DNA of 64,000 nucleotides, taken from assembly GCA_903882935.1 (NCBI GenBank), contig CAIRZB010000006.1, positions 1 to 64,000 of the forward strand, written 5' to 3'. Of this stretch, positions 52,801 to 61,300 are shown piece by piece. This stretch comes from an uncultured Parafilimonas sp. Its GTDB lineage: Bacteria; Bacteroidota; Bacteroidia; Chitinophagales; Chitinophagaceae. Within the stretch, counting starts at the first letter, position 1; every line of letters starts with the position of its first letter. Made by a program: the position numbers and the translations under genes. Below the pieces are notes generated by a model, which saw only the letters and a program-made list of their open reading frames with translations, searched no databases and was not told the DNA's origin.

Positions 52801-53062
52801 GGCCATCCTTTGTTGCAAACCACATAAAGCCTTTTTTATCCTGTATTATCCCACGCACCATGCCTTGAGATAAACCGTTGTCAACGGTGAACCTTTCAAA
52901 AGGCAATGTTACAATAGGCATATTGCTTTCGGAATTGCTGGCGTTCTGCGCCTTAACCAACAAAGCAGCTGATACAAAGCCAATGGCTAAACAATGGCGA
53001 AAAAAACGTATCCGGAATAATTTGGCAATTTTTAGAGAAACAATACAACAACACGATGGCAT
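49820..53062 (-). CDS. Reg_prop/Y_Y_Y two-component sensor histidine kinase (HisKA_3 type)
   Basis: From ATG 53062 the protein has 1080 residues; the frame extends to a TTG at 53128. A signal peptide (ending VKAQ, about residue 39) is followed by two seven-bladed Reg_prop propellers (about 60-720; e.g. GLSQGMVRGIIQDKKGFMWF, LWVGTGTKGLCVFD). A Y_Y_Y domain (about 724-824), a TM helix (839-861), the dimerisation box SDLHDEIGSTLSS with the phospho-histidine at about 887, and a HATPase (ending MGQGTTLCLEFFV) complete it. Unlike hybrid sensors of polysaccharide loci, it has no receiver or AraC domain; the separate NarL-type regulator gene follows. Confidence 0.92.
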   Translation of the reverse strand: MPSCCCIVSLKIAKLFRIRFFRHCLAIGFVSAALLVKAQNASNSESNMPIVTLPFERFTVDNGLSQGMVRGIIQDKKGFMWFATKDGLNRYDGYKVVVYRNDPKDPFSLPDNQVSALLEDPNGNLWVGTGTKGLCVFDRETGRFYHVSISHKSHNGFYEDIGRMEYKGGQLIVRIGPAIEVIDVKNVRPGMYARIKQYARDIFSTDDIKKVNTDEPLNFLLLSNNNLLVISHDSCFVLHEKEGSGYSVTKKYSLKNPSGAGALPDGLVVDSARGRYYIMSAYGNNNYQVIFPSNTGFGQMPALPAFKDSAGKIWVLDSVIYQYSTVGKTVAKLASTDAEISRLLRNIISFCVDKNGIVWLGTGAYGMIKFDSHLTRFKKFNLGSIYYLDVDNAGRLNYFPPGHKMAPAYFDLQHAINYKNLLPPTLVRPQWSIGDVTNIVNDKQGDYWMVVSTDNNAPPGKTPISLLKYSPANKTVTLHLTGPKFLGYRYKAIIKDNNDEIWIFGNDSNEDRVIIKYNREKDCVAGKWKFPVDKGIDNYPFISAWWQDNAGVFWFGTRRFGLFRFNEKTMEWKQFKNNPIDSASLPSDKIFSLCPDPESPQKYLWVGTEGAGFCRFELSTGKCRRFNEKDGLLNSVVYGMLSDALGNLWLSTNHGLSCFTPPGLHNMEGGSSFINFTKQDGIQDDEFNRYSAVKTADGTLVFGGVNGITWFNPADVLKKDAPPQLVFTGLSIFNKPVSYETDSTIVAQPIEYASTISLPFAKNMFTVSFAELEYSSPEKKKYKYWLEGFDHDWIDNGAKNEATFTNLDPGTYTFHVKSAGRDGAWNTQEQMLTIIIKPPFWLTWWFKTVAILAFATILYLVYLYRLKQALKVQKMRNRIASDLHDEIGSTLSSISLSSAVIQNKLEGTPDEVKALLDQLSVNADNMMEAMGDIVWSINTRNDRFDNIATRMRVFATGILEPQNCLCHLKVDANAEHVKLNMQQRKNLYLVFKEAVNNAAKYAKCKNVWIDIAVAGKKMVMVIKDDGAGFTIEQKDKKYFAATSMGNGLANMQKRADELNGSLAIHSAMGQGTTLCLEFFV

Positions 53063-53220
53063 AAAAAGGGGTGTGATTATGTAGTAAATATCCGTTTTTT
53101 TCCGGCATGAATACTTTAGCCAAAACAAATGGCCCTTTATAGCAGGCTATTTTTCAAAAAATAATGCCCAGGCAAATTTTCACAACCTAAAAGCCTGCGT
53201 AAAATATGTTTGATTTTTCG

Positions 53221-56200
53221 CTATGCATTAACCAGCGGCAAAGACACATAAAAAGTAGAGCCTTTACCGTTTTCTGTTTCAAACCAAATATCCCCGTTGG
53301 CTTTTTCAACTATCCCGTGGCAAATGGCCAGCCCTAGCCCCGTGCCAGACGATTTGGTGGTGAAATTGGGCATGAATATTTTTTGCCGCATCTCCACCGG
53401 TATGCCAGAGCCCTTGTCGGCAATGGACACCACCACGTTATCTTCTTTTACATATTGGTGTAAACGCACCTGTATCGGACCCTCTTGGGCGGTTGCCTCA
53501 ATGGCATTTTTAATTAGGTTTGTAAACAACCTGTTTATCTGCACTTTGTCAGCTTTTATTAGGCAAGGGGTTTCTGGGCGCACCCATTCCAACTGCAGGT
53601 TGCTGTCTGCGCTGTACAAATTAATCAGCGAGGCAATAACCTCACTAATATCAAAGTCTTCTATTGATACGTTGCTGATATTGGCAAACTGCGAAAAATC
53701 GCCCGCTATTTTTGAAAGTTGCTCGATTTGCTCTATCAGTGTGTTGGCCACCTGTTGAGACAGTTCCTTTACATTGGGTGCATTGTTGTTAACCGCCCGT
53801 TGCAAATACTGTATACTAAGCTTCATAGGCGTAAGCGGGTTTTTAATTTCGTGGGCAACCTGCTTGGCCATTTCACGCCAGGCACCTTCCCGCTCACTTC
53901 GGGCCAAAGCCTGCGCGCTTTGCTCAAGCTTTCTAACCATCCTATTGTATTCGCTTACCAATGCCCCAATTTCATCCCTGCCTTTCCATACCACCTCTTC
54001 GTTTATACGGCCAAGGCTTACTTCTTTCATTTTACTGCCAATGAGCGTAAATGAAGATGTTATGCGGCTGGTTACCAATATGGCAATACCCCCGGCGAAA
54101 ATAAAAATGAGCGCATTAATATTGATGAGCGTAACCAAAAAGTTATTGATCTCCTGCTTAAGTTCGTTTTGCGAATTAAGCGAAGGTATATTTAGGTAGG
54201 CTATCACATTGCCTTTAACGTCTCTAAGCACTACGTAAATGCTTAAATAGGATATGGTGCCAATTTGCTCAGTTTGTATATGCAAAGTGCTGTGGTTATA
54301 GTGCAATGCCTGGTAAGCCTCAGGCTGCATTTTACCGCTCAATATCTGGTTATCAAAAATAAACCGTTGCGATGTAACGGTGAGGTTGCCCTTGGGGTCG
54401 TACACGTTAACATCCGCATTTTGCAGGGCCGCAATTTCCTTCACCCTTTCCGTTAGCTTAGTACTAAAGCCGTTTGCAATATCGGGGGGGCCATTTTCGT
54501 TGTAATCAGGGTTCCTTTCGGCCTCTTCTATCTCGGCTTTCACTACGTTGGCAGTATGCGTTAACTTGTCTACGGAGTCTTTATTAAAACTCACAATAAA
54601 AAACGAAATGGTAATGATACCTATGACGATAAACGAAAAAATACTCACGGAAATTAACGTAGTTTGAATTTGGGTGCGGATGTTGAAATAAAAAACCTGT
54701 TGCATAACACCCCACCTAAAACCCGTTTTAAACAGCAGGTTGCTGTAATATAAAAAAATAACCAAGGCAATAAAAAGACAAAACAGGTATGAAAAAATAG
54801 TGAATGAAGTAAGCAGCCCGTCACTCTTTTTTACAACTACAATTATTTTATTACCCCCTGCCGTGTACCAATACTGGCTGTAGCCATTTTTTGAAATAAG
54901 TGTGTCACCAAATTTAGGGGTTTGGCTTTGGTATATGGTATCGGGAAAATCAAACTCATTGTTAGATGTTTTTACTAGTCGCTGTTTCTCATAAAATGCA
55001 ATGGAATAGTTGGTATTATCGTCGGTAGACAAATTCTTTACCAACCTAAACAATGGAGAAAACAACGCATCCCTGTCGTACCGTTTTGGCTTTACAACAA
55101 TAAACAAGGAGCCTTGCAATATTCCATTGTCATGGTAAACTTCTTTGTTGTAAATATAACTGAACACATCCTGCGCATTTTCATAAAAAAACAGCCCGTT
55201 TGTAGTACTTTTTTGGGGTTGCTCCTGTATGCTTGATTTGATGATGTTGTACGGCGTGGAATCATCGTTAAACAATGCACCGTGTTTATCATCATAGGTA
55301 TAAATATGGGTGCTATATTTATCTTGGATATCCTGAAAGCTGCTGTTTATAATACTGTCTTTTAGGTATTTGTTGGTAAATGGGTTCGCAAAACGGTTAA
55401 ACCCATTGTTGAGCGAAGCCAAATCGAGGCTGTTTACCGAAATATTTATCAACTTTAATATATCGCTGTTGGTTTTTAACGCGTAGCTCTCTGCAATATT
55501 TTTTCGTTGTCCAAGTTCAATTTGCCTAACCTGATAAGTAATTAGCAGGGTAGCGGAAAGCGTGAAAAATATTGCCCAGAAAAGAAAAAAAGGCGACTCA
55601 ATAATATTGGTTGCCGCATCGCTTTTTCTGCGCTCAAGTATCAGTATATAAGCAATAAACCAAACCAACACTAGTAAGCTAACACCCGCTGGCTTGGTAA
55701 AAGCCCTTACGGAAACAAAAACAAGGCCGATGGCCACCATGATGAGCAACTTGTATTTGAAGGATAACTGGGACCTAAACAGCGGCTTGACAAACAAATG
55801 TGATAAGTAAAAAAAAGACAGGAACAGCAAACATATAATGATGAAGCTTACAATAATGGAAACATCCAAGGTAAAAAAGTTTGTTACTTCAAACTTAACC
55901 TTTGAATTTTCAACCAGCCTACTAATGGTATCCTCAAAAAAATAAAGGATAAATTGCAAGAACGTTAAAGAGAGTACGGCAAAAAATACCATGATGCGCG
56001 TATCGGGTTCCACGCCTCCTTTAAAAACCCTGGGCCTGTTAAATTTAATAAACGATGTCATCCAATATAACAATACCGAGTTAATCAACAAATCGCCAAG
56101 CGACTGGTTTAGCTTGCTGTTGTATGTGGTAGACTCAAACAATTTTAGTTGCCTAAAATTAAAAGGCACTGGAAAATAATAAGTGAGGTAACGCAATAAA

Positions 56201-56970
56201 AAAACAAGCCCGGCCAGCAAAAAAAAGGTTTTAAAAAAGCCTATGTCCCCTACTATATCGGTGGCGATGCTATTAATAAACACAATAAGCAATATTACCG
56301 CCAACACCCGCAACAAGGTTGAAAAAGCACCAGGCCGGTCGTTATTAATGGTGTGCCTGCTTTTTACCCTAAACAGTATTTTTTGGTTTGGGGCTATTAC
56401 GGCCGCACCCGAATCGTTGCGGCTTATCTCGTACTCGCCCGCTAGCTCAGGGTAATTTTGAAACCAAGGCTCTTTATATTTCTCATTATAAAAATAATTC
56501 CATAACACAGGTATCAAGCCTGCAACAATATACTGTTTGTGCTTATACGCAACGGTTTTTTTAATATAATAGAACGACCCGTTGAGATAAGTATTAAAGT
56601 AATACCCATCGGGCCTAAAAATATCGGCTAGGCCGGGCTCCATGGTGTTGTTGTTCCAAAATACCTCCAATGGGCGGCCTTGCTCACTTAACCGGTAGGC
56701 ATACACGCCAAAGAAATTATTGAGCAGTGCTTTTTTTTCAGCTGAGGGGCCTTCGTTAAGCATAATGCCCAGCGACGAAGTGTCGCTCACCAAATCAGTA
56801 AACCGAAGCTCTTGCTTCCGAAGATACCCAGTTAAAACCTTGCTTACTTTTTCGGGGGATGAGCTGTAGGAGAAATAGTTTGTAAATAAAAATGATATGG
56901 TGTACAGCCAGGCCGCCGCAATAAAAATATACCCGTGCTTATAAACAGCTTTTTTTATTACCTGTATCAA
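53221..56970 (-). CDS. NtrY-like sensor histidine kinase (1249 aa)
   Basis: The product begins at TTG 56970; no ATG lies near the N-terminus. The sequence has an N-terminal TM, an extracytoplasmic segment, and a cluster of TM helices in the first 520 residues. A second extracytoplasmic region, further TM helices (about 730-750 and 775-800), another sensor region, and a HAMP domain (about 970-1013) follow. Then come HisKA with AKQVAHEIKNPLTPMKLS (H at about 1040), and a HATPase with NLIKNAIEATAQEG, DKGSGIP and GTGLGLAICHGIV. The HEIKNPLTP form is typical of NtrY/NtrB-like kinases. No response regulator is adjacent. Confidence 0.88.
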   Translation of the reverse strand: MIQVIKKAVYKHGYIFIAAAWLYTISFLFTNYFSYSSSPEKVSKVLTGYLRKQELRFTDLVSDTSSLGIMLNEGPSAEKKALLNNFFGVYAYRLSEQGRPLEVFWNNNTMEPGLADIFRPDGYYFNTYLNGSFYYIKKTVAYKHKQYIVAGLIPVLWNYFYNEKYKEPWFQNYPELAGEYEISRNDSGAAVIAPNQKILFRVKSRHTINNDRPGAFSTLLRVLAVILLIVFINSIATDIVGDIGFFKTFFLLAGLVFLLRYLTYYFPVPFNFRQLKLFESTTYNSKLNQSLGDLLINSVLLYWMTSFIKFNRPRVFKGGVEPDTRIMVFFAVLSLTFLQFILYFFEDTISRLVENSKVKFEVTNFFTLDVSIIVSFIIICLLFLSFFYLSHLFVKPLFRSQLSFKYKLLIMVAIGLVFVSVRAFTKPAGVSLLVLVWFIAYILILERRKSDAATNIIESPFFLFWAIFFTLSATLLITYQVRQIELGQRKNIAESYALKTNSDILKLINISVNSLDLASLNNGFNRFANPFTNKYLKDSIINSSFQDIQDKYSTHIYTYDDKHGALFNDDSTPYNIIKSSIQEQPQKSTTNGLFFYENAQDVFSYIYNKEVYHDNGILQGSLFIVVKPKRYDRDALFSPLFRLVKNLSTDDNTNYSIAFYEKQRLVKTSNNEFDFPDTIYQSQTPKFGDTLISKNGYSQYWYTAGGNKIIVVVKKSDGLLTSFTIFSYLFCLFIALVIFLYYSNLLFKTGFRWGVMQQVFYFNIRTQIQTTLISVSIFSFIVIGIITISFFIVSFNKDSVDKLTHTANVVKAEIEEAERNPDYNENGPPDIANGFSTKLTERVKEIAALQNADVNVYDPKGNLTVTSQRFIFDNQILSGKMQPEAYQALHYNHSTLHIQTEQIGTISYLSIYVVLRDVKGNVIAYLNIPSLNSQNELKQEINNFLVTLININALIFIFAGGIAILVTSRITSSFTLIGSKMKEVSLGRINEEVVWKGRDEIGALVSEYNRMVRKLEQSAQALARSEREGAWREMAKQVAHEIKNPLTPMKLSIQYLQRAVNNNAPNVKELSQQVANTLIEQIEQLSKIAGDFSQFANISNVSIEDFDISEVIASLINLYSADSNLQLEWVRPETPCLIKADKVQINRLFTNLIKNAIEATAQEGPIQVRLHQYVKEDNVVVSIADKGSGIPVEMRQKIFMPNFTTKSSGTGLGLAICHGIVEKANGDIWFETENGKGSTFYVSLPLVNA

Positions 56971-56991
56971 GGAGGATGTGAAATTTTTTTG

Positions 56992-57162
56992 TAATTAACA
57001 ATTAGTAATTGAAAACCCGTGTTTTACTATCCTTTAGGTGCCGAATAAAAATGCTATTTGTTGCTTACATGCACTGATGTATTGTCTACGCCAAAAAATG
57101 TCATTTATTACTTAGTAGACATCCCAATCAACCGTAAAAAGGTTAAATTGTTAATTACTAAT
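56992..57162. repeat. Inverted copies of an AT-rich element flanking the kinase-mazG spacer
   Basis: TAATTAACAATT (56992-57003) recurs inverted as AATTGTTAATTA (57146-57157), and ATTAGTAATT (57001-57010) recurs inverted as AATTACTAAT (57153-57162). The right copy overlaps the mazG stop codon. The spacer between them (about 130 bp) shows no gene. Confidence 0.5.
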
Positions 57163-57931
57163 GATTTTCCCCTTTTACGCGGTTCCAAATCGCATCCATT
57201 TCCCCAAGGGTCATGTCTTGCAATGCTTTGCCTTGCGCCTTGGCCTCTTCTTCTATACGCCTAAACCGGTGCATAAACTTTCTATTGGTTAGTTCTAAGG
57301 CACCCTCTGCATCAACCTTCAAAAATCGTGCGTAATTTATCAAACTAAATAAAACATCCCCAAATTCGGCCTCTACCTCGTTCTGGTGGCCATCCTGCAT
57401 GGCCTGTTGCAGTTCGCCAATCTCCTCCTCCACCTTTTTCCATACATCTTCCTTGTTTTCCCATTCAAAGCCAACCTGTTTGGCTTTTTCCTGTATCCTA
57501 GCAGCTTTTACCATGGCTGGCAAGGCAGTAGGCACGCCGCTTAAAACCGATGTTTTGCCCTCCTTTATCTTTATCTGCTCCCAGTTTCTTTTTACATCTT
57601 CTTCGTTGTTAACGGTTACATCGCCGTAAATATGTGGGTGCCGTACAATTAACTTTTCGCAAATACCTTCAATTACCTGCTGTAGGGTAAACTGGTTTTG
57701 CTCAGTGCCTATTTTGGCATAAAACAAAATATGCAGCAACAAATCGCCCAACTCTTCCTTTAAATTCTGCCAGTCTTTGTTGGTAATAGCGTCGGCCAAC
57801 TCATACGTCTCCTCAATGGTCATTGGGCGCAAGGTTTCAATAGTTTGCTTTCTATCCCAAGGGCATTTTTCACGCAAGTCATCCATTATTTGCACTAATT
57901 TTTCAAAAGATACCGCAACAGTATTATCCAT
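57158..57931 (-). CDS. mazG: Nucleoside triphosphate pyrophosphohydrolase MazG
   Basis: The 257-residue protein has two MazG domains. The first contains CPWDRKQTIETLRPMTIEETYELADAI and EELGDLLLHILFYA (ExxE...ExxD). The second contains EEIGELQQAM and VEAEFGDVLFSLINYARFL. It hydrolyses NTPs to NMP and pyrophosphate. The start codon directly abuts the stop codon of the DUF3667 gene (no gap), so the two are cotranscribed. Confidence 0.93.
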   Translation of the reverse strand: MDNTVAVSFEKLVQIMDDLREKCPWDRKQTIETLRPMTIEETYELADAITNKDWQNLKEELGDLLLHILFYAKIGTEQNQFTLQQVIEGICEKLIVRHPHIYGDVTVNNEEDVKRNWEQIKIKEGKTSVLSGVPTALPAMVKAARIQEKAKQVGFEWENKEDVWKKVEEEIGELQQAMQDGHQNEVEAEFGDVLFSLINYARFLKVDAEGALELTNRKFMHRFRRIEEEAKAQGKALQDMTLGEMDAIWNRVKGENH

Positions 57932-59077
57932 TTAAACTGACATTAAGGAGGTGAAAAAGAAAATTGATACCAACAATACCGACAAAAAAAGGCAGATAAA
58001 AAGCAATAAAAAGTATTTAAAAAAGCTTTTTACATAGCCCTGTTTGTAAAAATTATGCATGGCAAGTAAGCCATATATAAAAATGTAAATGGTAACCACT
58101 GTGTTTAACCAATCGAAGGGCGCAAATTTGGTAGCATGCGATAATGCAGCAAGGCCAAAATAAACTAGCATTGACACAAAAGTGGTTATGTACAGGTAAA
58201 TGATGAATATTACGTGGTTAACATAAAAATACTGTTTACGCCTGCGTATGTACAGCAACTGCAATATCAGGGCTACAAATGGCAGTGAAACAAACATCAT
58301 TTGTGGTATAGTGTGCAAAAACTTTTCGGTAAAGCTTTTGCCAAAAGCCGCATCATCGCCATGGTATTTTTCCTGTATTTTAATTGACCGTTTTTTCACC
58401 AAGCGCTTAAACACGCCATCCCGCAGGGAGTCTGGCAAGCTTTTTTGTATGGAATCGTATTCTGGTACCGTACGCGGCAGTGCGTCTTTATATAACCTAA
58501 AATTCCAGCCTTTTTCTTTAGCCTTTAGGGTGTCAGGCTTATCTGTTGCCTTTTTATTGGGCCATACCTTGGGATTGCCCCCGGTGGAATCCCCATCTTC
58601 TTTTGTCGCCGAAATATTTTCAATGGCACTGTATGCATCTATAAACCCGCTTCGCTTCACCGAATCCTTTGCCAACCTTATGGAGTCCTGTAGGGCAACT
58701 TTGGCCTCCTTAAACGTGTTGCGCCCCTGTTCGGCCACTACCTCCCCCACTTCCTCCGGCTTAACAATGAAACTAAAAAACACCACAAAAAATATGGCCG
58801 ACGCAAACACATACATCCTTATCGGGTGCAAATAGCTGGCCCGCCTGCCACGCAAGTATTCTGTGGCCAAAAAACCTGGCCTAAAAAGCAAATATTTAAG
58901 GGTGCTAAAAAACTTTCCGTCAAAATGGGTTACATCATATACAAAATGGGTTAACAGGTGCCAAAAACTCTCTTTTGGCGGCAAGTTCTCCTGTCCGCAA
59001 ACATGGCAATACCGCCCAAATATTTCTGCGTTGCAGTTAAGGCATATTTTTTCTTCCCTTTCCTCCAAATGAGACAT
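57932..59077 (-). CDS. DUF3667 zinc-ribbon membrane protein
   Basis: The 381-residue protein starts with a zinc ribbon, CLNC...RYCHVCGQEN, followed by the DUF3667 segment SFWHLLTHFVYDVTHFDGKFFSTLKYLLFRPGFLATEYLRGRRASYLHP. Then come a TM helix, a charged cytoplasmic or periplasmic stretch (about 120-260), and three more TM helices. The function is unknown. It is translationally adjacent to mazG. Confidence 0.85.
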   Translation of the reverse strand: MSHLEEREEKICLNCNAEIFGRYCHVCGQENLPPKESFWHLLTHFVYDVTHFDGKFFSTLKYLLFRPGFLATEYLRGRRASYLHPIRMYVFASAIFFVVFFSFIVKPEEVGEVVAEQGRNTFKEAKVALQDSIRLAKDSVKRSGFIDAYSAIENISATKEDGDSTGGNPKVWPNKKATDKPDTLKAKEKGWNFRLYKDALPRTVPEYDSIQKSLPDSLRDGVFKRLVKKRSIKIQEKYHGDDAAFGKSFTEKFLHTIPQMMFVSLPFVALILQLLYIRRRKQYFYVNHVIFIIYLYITTFVSMLVYFGLAALSHATKFAPFDWLNTVVTIYIFIYGLLAMHNFYKQGYVKSFFKYFLLLFICLFLSVLLVSIFFFTSLMSV

Positions 59078-59281
59078 GTGTAAGAATTTGCCGAAAATTA
59101 CATAAAAAACAGCTTTTTGCCACCCTTTTTAAAAGTCTCCATTAGGGCTAACCATTTTGCGGGCCTGTTTAAGCAAACCAACTGACACCCAACAATTTAC
59201 AAAATCAGGCCAGCCGTATGCGCCAATACCACCTATACCCAACAAAACGCTAAAACCAGGCCGAAAATAACTGCTTTGCAG

Positions 59282-59289
59282 TATTTTTG
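59282..59289 (+). promoter_or_regulatory. -7 element upstream of the YD-like secreted protein
   Basis: TATTTTTG fits TAnnTTTG and lies 16 bases before ATG 59306, arguing against an earlier start at 59276. No TTG is seen at the expected spacing. Confidence 0.45.
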
Positions 59290-59305
59290 CCACATTATGC
59301 ATAGT

Positions 59306-60133
59306 ATGAGGCTGCTTTTGTTAGTAATGGGTATAAGTGTTTACAGTATTGGTTTTAGCCAGTATTATTATAACGACTTGGTTGTATTGCGCCAAACTAA
59401 CAGCCAATACCAGGCACTGATGGCGAACCATATATTGTTGGTGAACGCCAAAAGTTTTGAAAGCGATGGCACCCCCGTGGCAAACTTTGTGCTGCAGCAG
59501 CAATTGGTTAACAACGGGGCTGAGGTGATTACGACCTCAAAAGACCCGTCGGCGGGCAGCAGCGTTTCTGATGCTTTTTACGAAAATGGCCTACTCAAGA
59601 AATCAATAGACACCGGCGGCAGTTATGTTACCAACACCGTTTTATACGACTATGATGCGTTGGGCAATGTTACCATGCTAACCACATTAACCAGCGACAC
59701 CTTTATGAACAGCCACTCAAAAGAGGTACACCAATGGTTTTACAACAACGGCAGCCCTTTGCGAATGCTGCGCATTAAAGATGATAAAGACACAGCCGTG
59801 GTGGATTTTGTCAAAGACGAGCAGGGCAATGTGGCTGAAGAACACCTTACCAAAAATGGGCGCGGCGTTGAAACCTATTTTTATTACTACAACCAACAGC
59901 ACCAACTTACGGATGTTGTGCGATACAACAGGGCTACAAAAAAATTGTTACCCGATTTTTTGTTTGATTATGATAGCAACGGCAGACTGGCAGAATACAA
60001 CCAAGTGCTGCACGCCGCAAGCACCCACCTTACTTGGCATTATGAATACAGTGCCAACGGGCTAAAGCAAGCCGAGACTTGTTACGACAAAAACAAGCAA
60101 CTGGTGGGTAAAATTTTATACACCTACAACTAA
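59306..60133 (+). CDS. Secreted protein with YD/RHS-like strands, function unknown
   Basis: The 275-residue protein has a signal peptide (MRLLLLVMGISVYSIGFSQ). The remainder has repeated strand patterns such as LYDYDALGNVTML, WFYNNGSPLRMLRIKD, FVKDEQGNVAEEHL, YYYNQQHQLTDVVRYN and FDYDSNGRLAEYNQ, reminiscent of YD repeats. No catalytic motif is recognised. It may be an envelope structural or carbohydrate-binding protein. Confidence 0.65.
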   Translation: MRLLLLVMGISVYSIGFSQYYYNDLVVLRQTNSQYQALMANHILLVNAKSFESDGTPVANFVLQQQLVNNGAEVITTSKDPSAGSSVSDAFYENGLLKKSIDTGGSYVTNTVLYDYDALGNVTMLTTLTSDTFMNSHSKEVHQWFYNNGSPLRMLRIKDDKDTAVVDFVKDEQGNVAEEHLTKNGRGVETYFYYYNQQHQLTDVVRYNRATKKLLPDFLFDYDSNGRLAEYNQVLHAASTHLTWHYEYSANGLKQAETCYDKNKQLVGKILYTYN

Positions 60134-60221
60134 CCACTGGTAAATAGCCCTGCTTTTGTTGGCTAAAAAACCATTTTGCCGCCAATTTTATTTTTATGTG
60201 AATTTTAAAACAAAAAAATTA

Positions 60222-60261
60222 ATTAAACGTTTGTTTAATATTGGGTAATTATTTATTTTTG
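60222..60261 (+). promoter_or_regulatory. Promoter with overlapping operator of the second TetR gene
   Basis: TTG (60231-60233), 20 bases, then TATTTTTG (60254-60261) matches the Bacteroidota promoter consensus. The inverted repeat ATTAAAC-GTTT-GTTTAAT (60222-60239) covers the -33 element, so the regulator very probably represses its own promoter. Confidence 0.75.
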
Positions 60262-60283
60262 TTCGAGCATTGTAAATGTACCC

Positions 60284-60907
60284 ATGGATAAAAAGGAACA
60301 AATAATAGAGGCTGCCATTGATCTTTTTGCGCAAAAAGGATTCGAGGGTACGTCCATACGCGACTTGGCATCCAAAGCAGATGTTAATGTGGCTATGGTA
60401 AATTATTATTTCGGCTCAAAAGACAAATTATTTGAAGCGTTGGTTGAACTGAAGGCTGCATCGGGCAGGGTTACGCTGGAAGGTTTGTTAAGGGATAAAA
60501 ACTTAGGCTCGATAGAGAAAATTGACAAGATCATTGAATCTTACATAGAACGGCTTTTTTTAAACAGAAAGTTTCACAGGGTACTACACCAAGAGATGAT
60601 TATGAACCAGCGGGAAAGCCTGCAAGACAGCATAACTACACTGCTTTTGCCCAATTCACTGGCCATTAAAGCCATTATAACAGAGGGTATTGAGCGGGGG
60701 GAATTTAAACAGGTGGATGTTACGCTAACAATGGTATCGCTTATAGGTACAATTAACCAGTTGCTTCTGTCAAAAAAATATTGCCTGAAGCTGCTGAATA
60801 AACAAGATGACTATGTGCCCTACGACGACCCGGAATTTAGGGAGCGGGTAAGCGTGCATCTAAAGGGGTTAATGCGGGCACATTTGCTGATGCACCCCGG
60901 GGCTTGA
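60284..60907 (+). CDS. TetR/AcrR-family transcriptional regulator
   Basis: The 207-residue protein has the HTH at about 22-48 (FEGTSIRDLASKADVNVAMVNYYFGSKDKLFEALV). The C-terminal part is helical, with a TetR_C-type ligand domain. No transporter or enzyme gene is next to it, so its target beyond itself is unknown. A dyad overlaps its promoter. It is followed by an intrinsic terminator. Confidence 0.9.
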   Translation: MDKKEQIIEAAIDLFAQKGFEGTSIRDLASKADVNVAMVNYYFGSKDKLFEALVELKAASGRVTLEGLLRDKNLGSIEKIDKIIESYIERLFLNRKFHRVLHQEMIMNQRESLQDSITTLLLPNSLAIKAIITEGIERGEFKQVDVTLTMVSLIGTINQLLLSKKYCLKLLNKQDDYVPYDDPEFRERVSVHLKGLMRAHLLMHPGA

Positions 60908-60961
60908 CAATTAGCAGCAAAAATATTCTATAAGTTTTTTATAGTTGGTTTTGGTGAATAA

Positions 60962-60991
60962 GGGTGCGTCAGTCTTGGCGCGCCCTTTTTT
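60962..60991 (+). terminator. Intrinsic terminator after the TetR gene
   Basis: GGGTGCG pairs with CGCGCCC (one G-T pair), with a 10-nt loop and a run of six T. Confidence 0.75.
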
Positions 60992-61132
60992 AATTTACCA
61001 AAGCAACATGCATTGCTATAGCACATGCCAAAAAAAATCTCAACCCATTACATTCATTGGCCCCTAAAGATTACTTGAAAAGGCACTAACTATAAAAAAA
61101 CGAACAACAAGTTGTCACTTTTTTACGGCTTT

Positions 61133-61222
61133 TCTTGGCGGCTTGGCGGCTTTGCGTTACAAGAAAGGCTCCACCTCCGGTGGAGGCAAAAATATTCACG
61201 CAAATACGCCATGGCGCAAAGC
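61133..61222. repeat. GGCGG/GCAAAG-type intergenic repeat with internal hairpin
   Basis: The segment reads like a decayed palindromic element: CTTGGCGGCTTGGCGGCTTT on the left, a CTCCACC/GGTGGAG hairpin in the centre, and CGCCATGGCGCAAAGC on the right. Left and right ends share an inverted GCTTTGCG core. Confidence 0.45.
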
Positions 61223-61300
61223 TAAAACGAGGAATGGGTTTGGTAATATTTACGAAACTCCCATGGAGGCTTATTTCCCGTTTGGGAAATAGTTAGAATA

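Larger units (their letters stand above)
60908..61300. other. Intergenic region with terminator and repeat-rich segment
   Basis: After the terminator (60962-60991) no gene is supported. The stretch 61130-61240 has imperfect CTTGGCGG units, the hairpin CTCCACC-TCC-GGTGGAG (61169-61185) and an inverted GCTTTGCG/CGCAAAGC pair. Confidence 0.5.
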
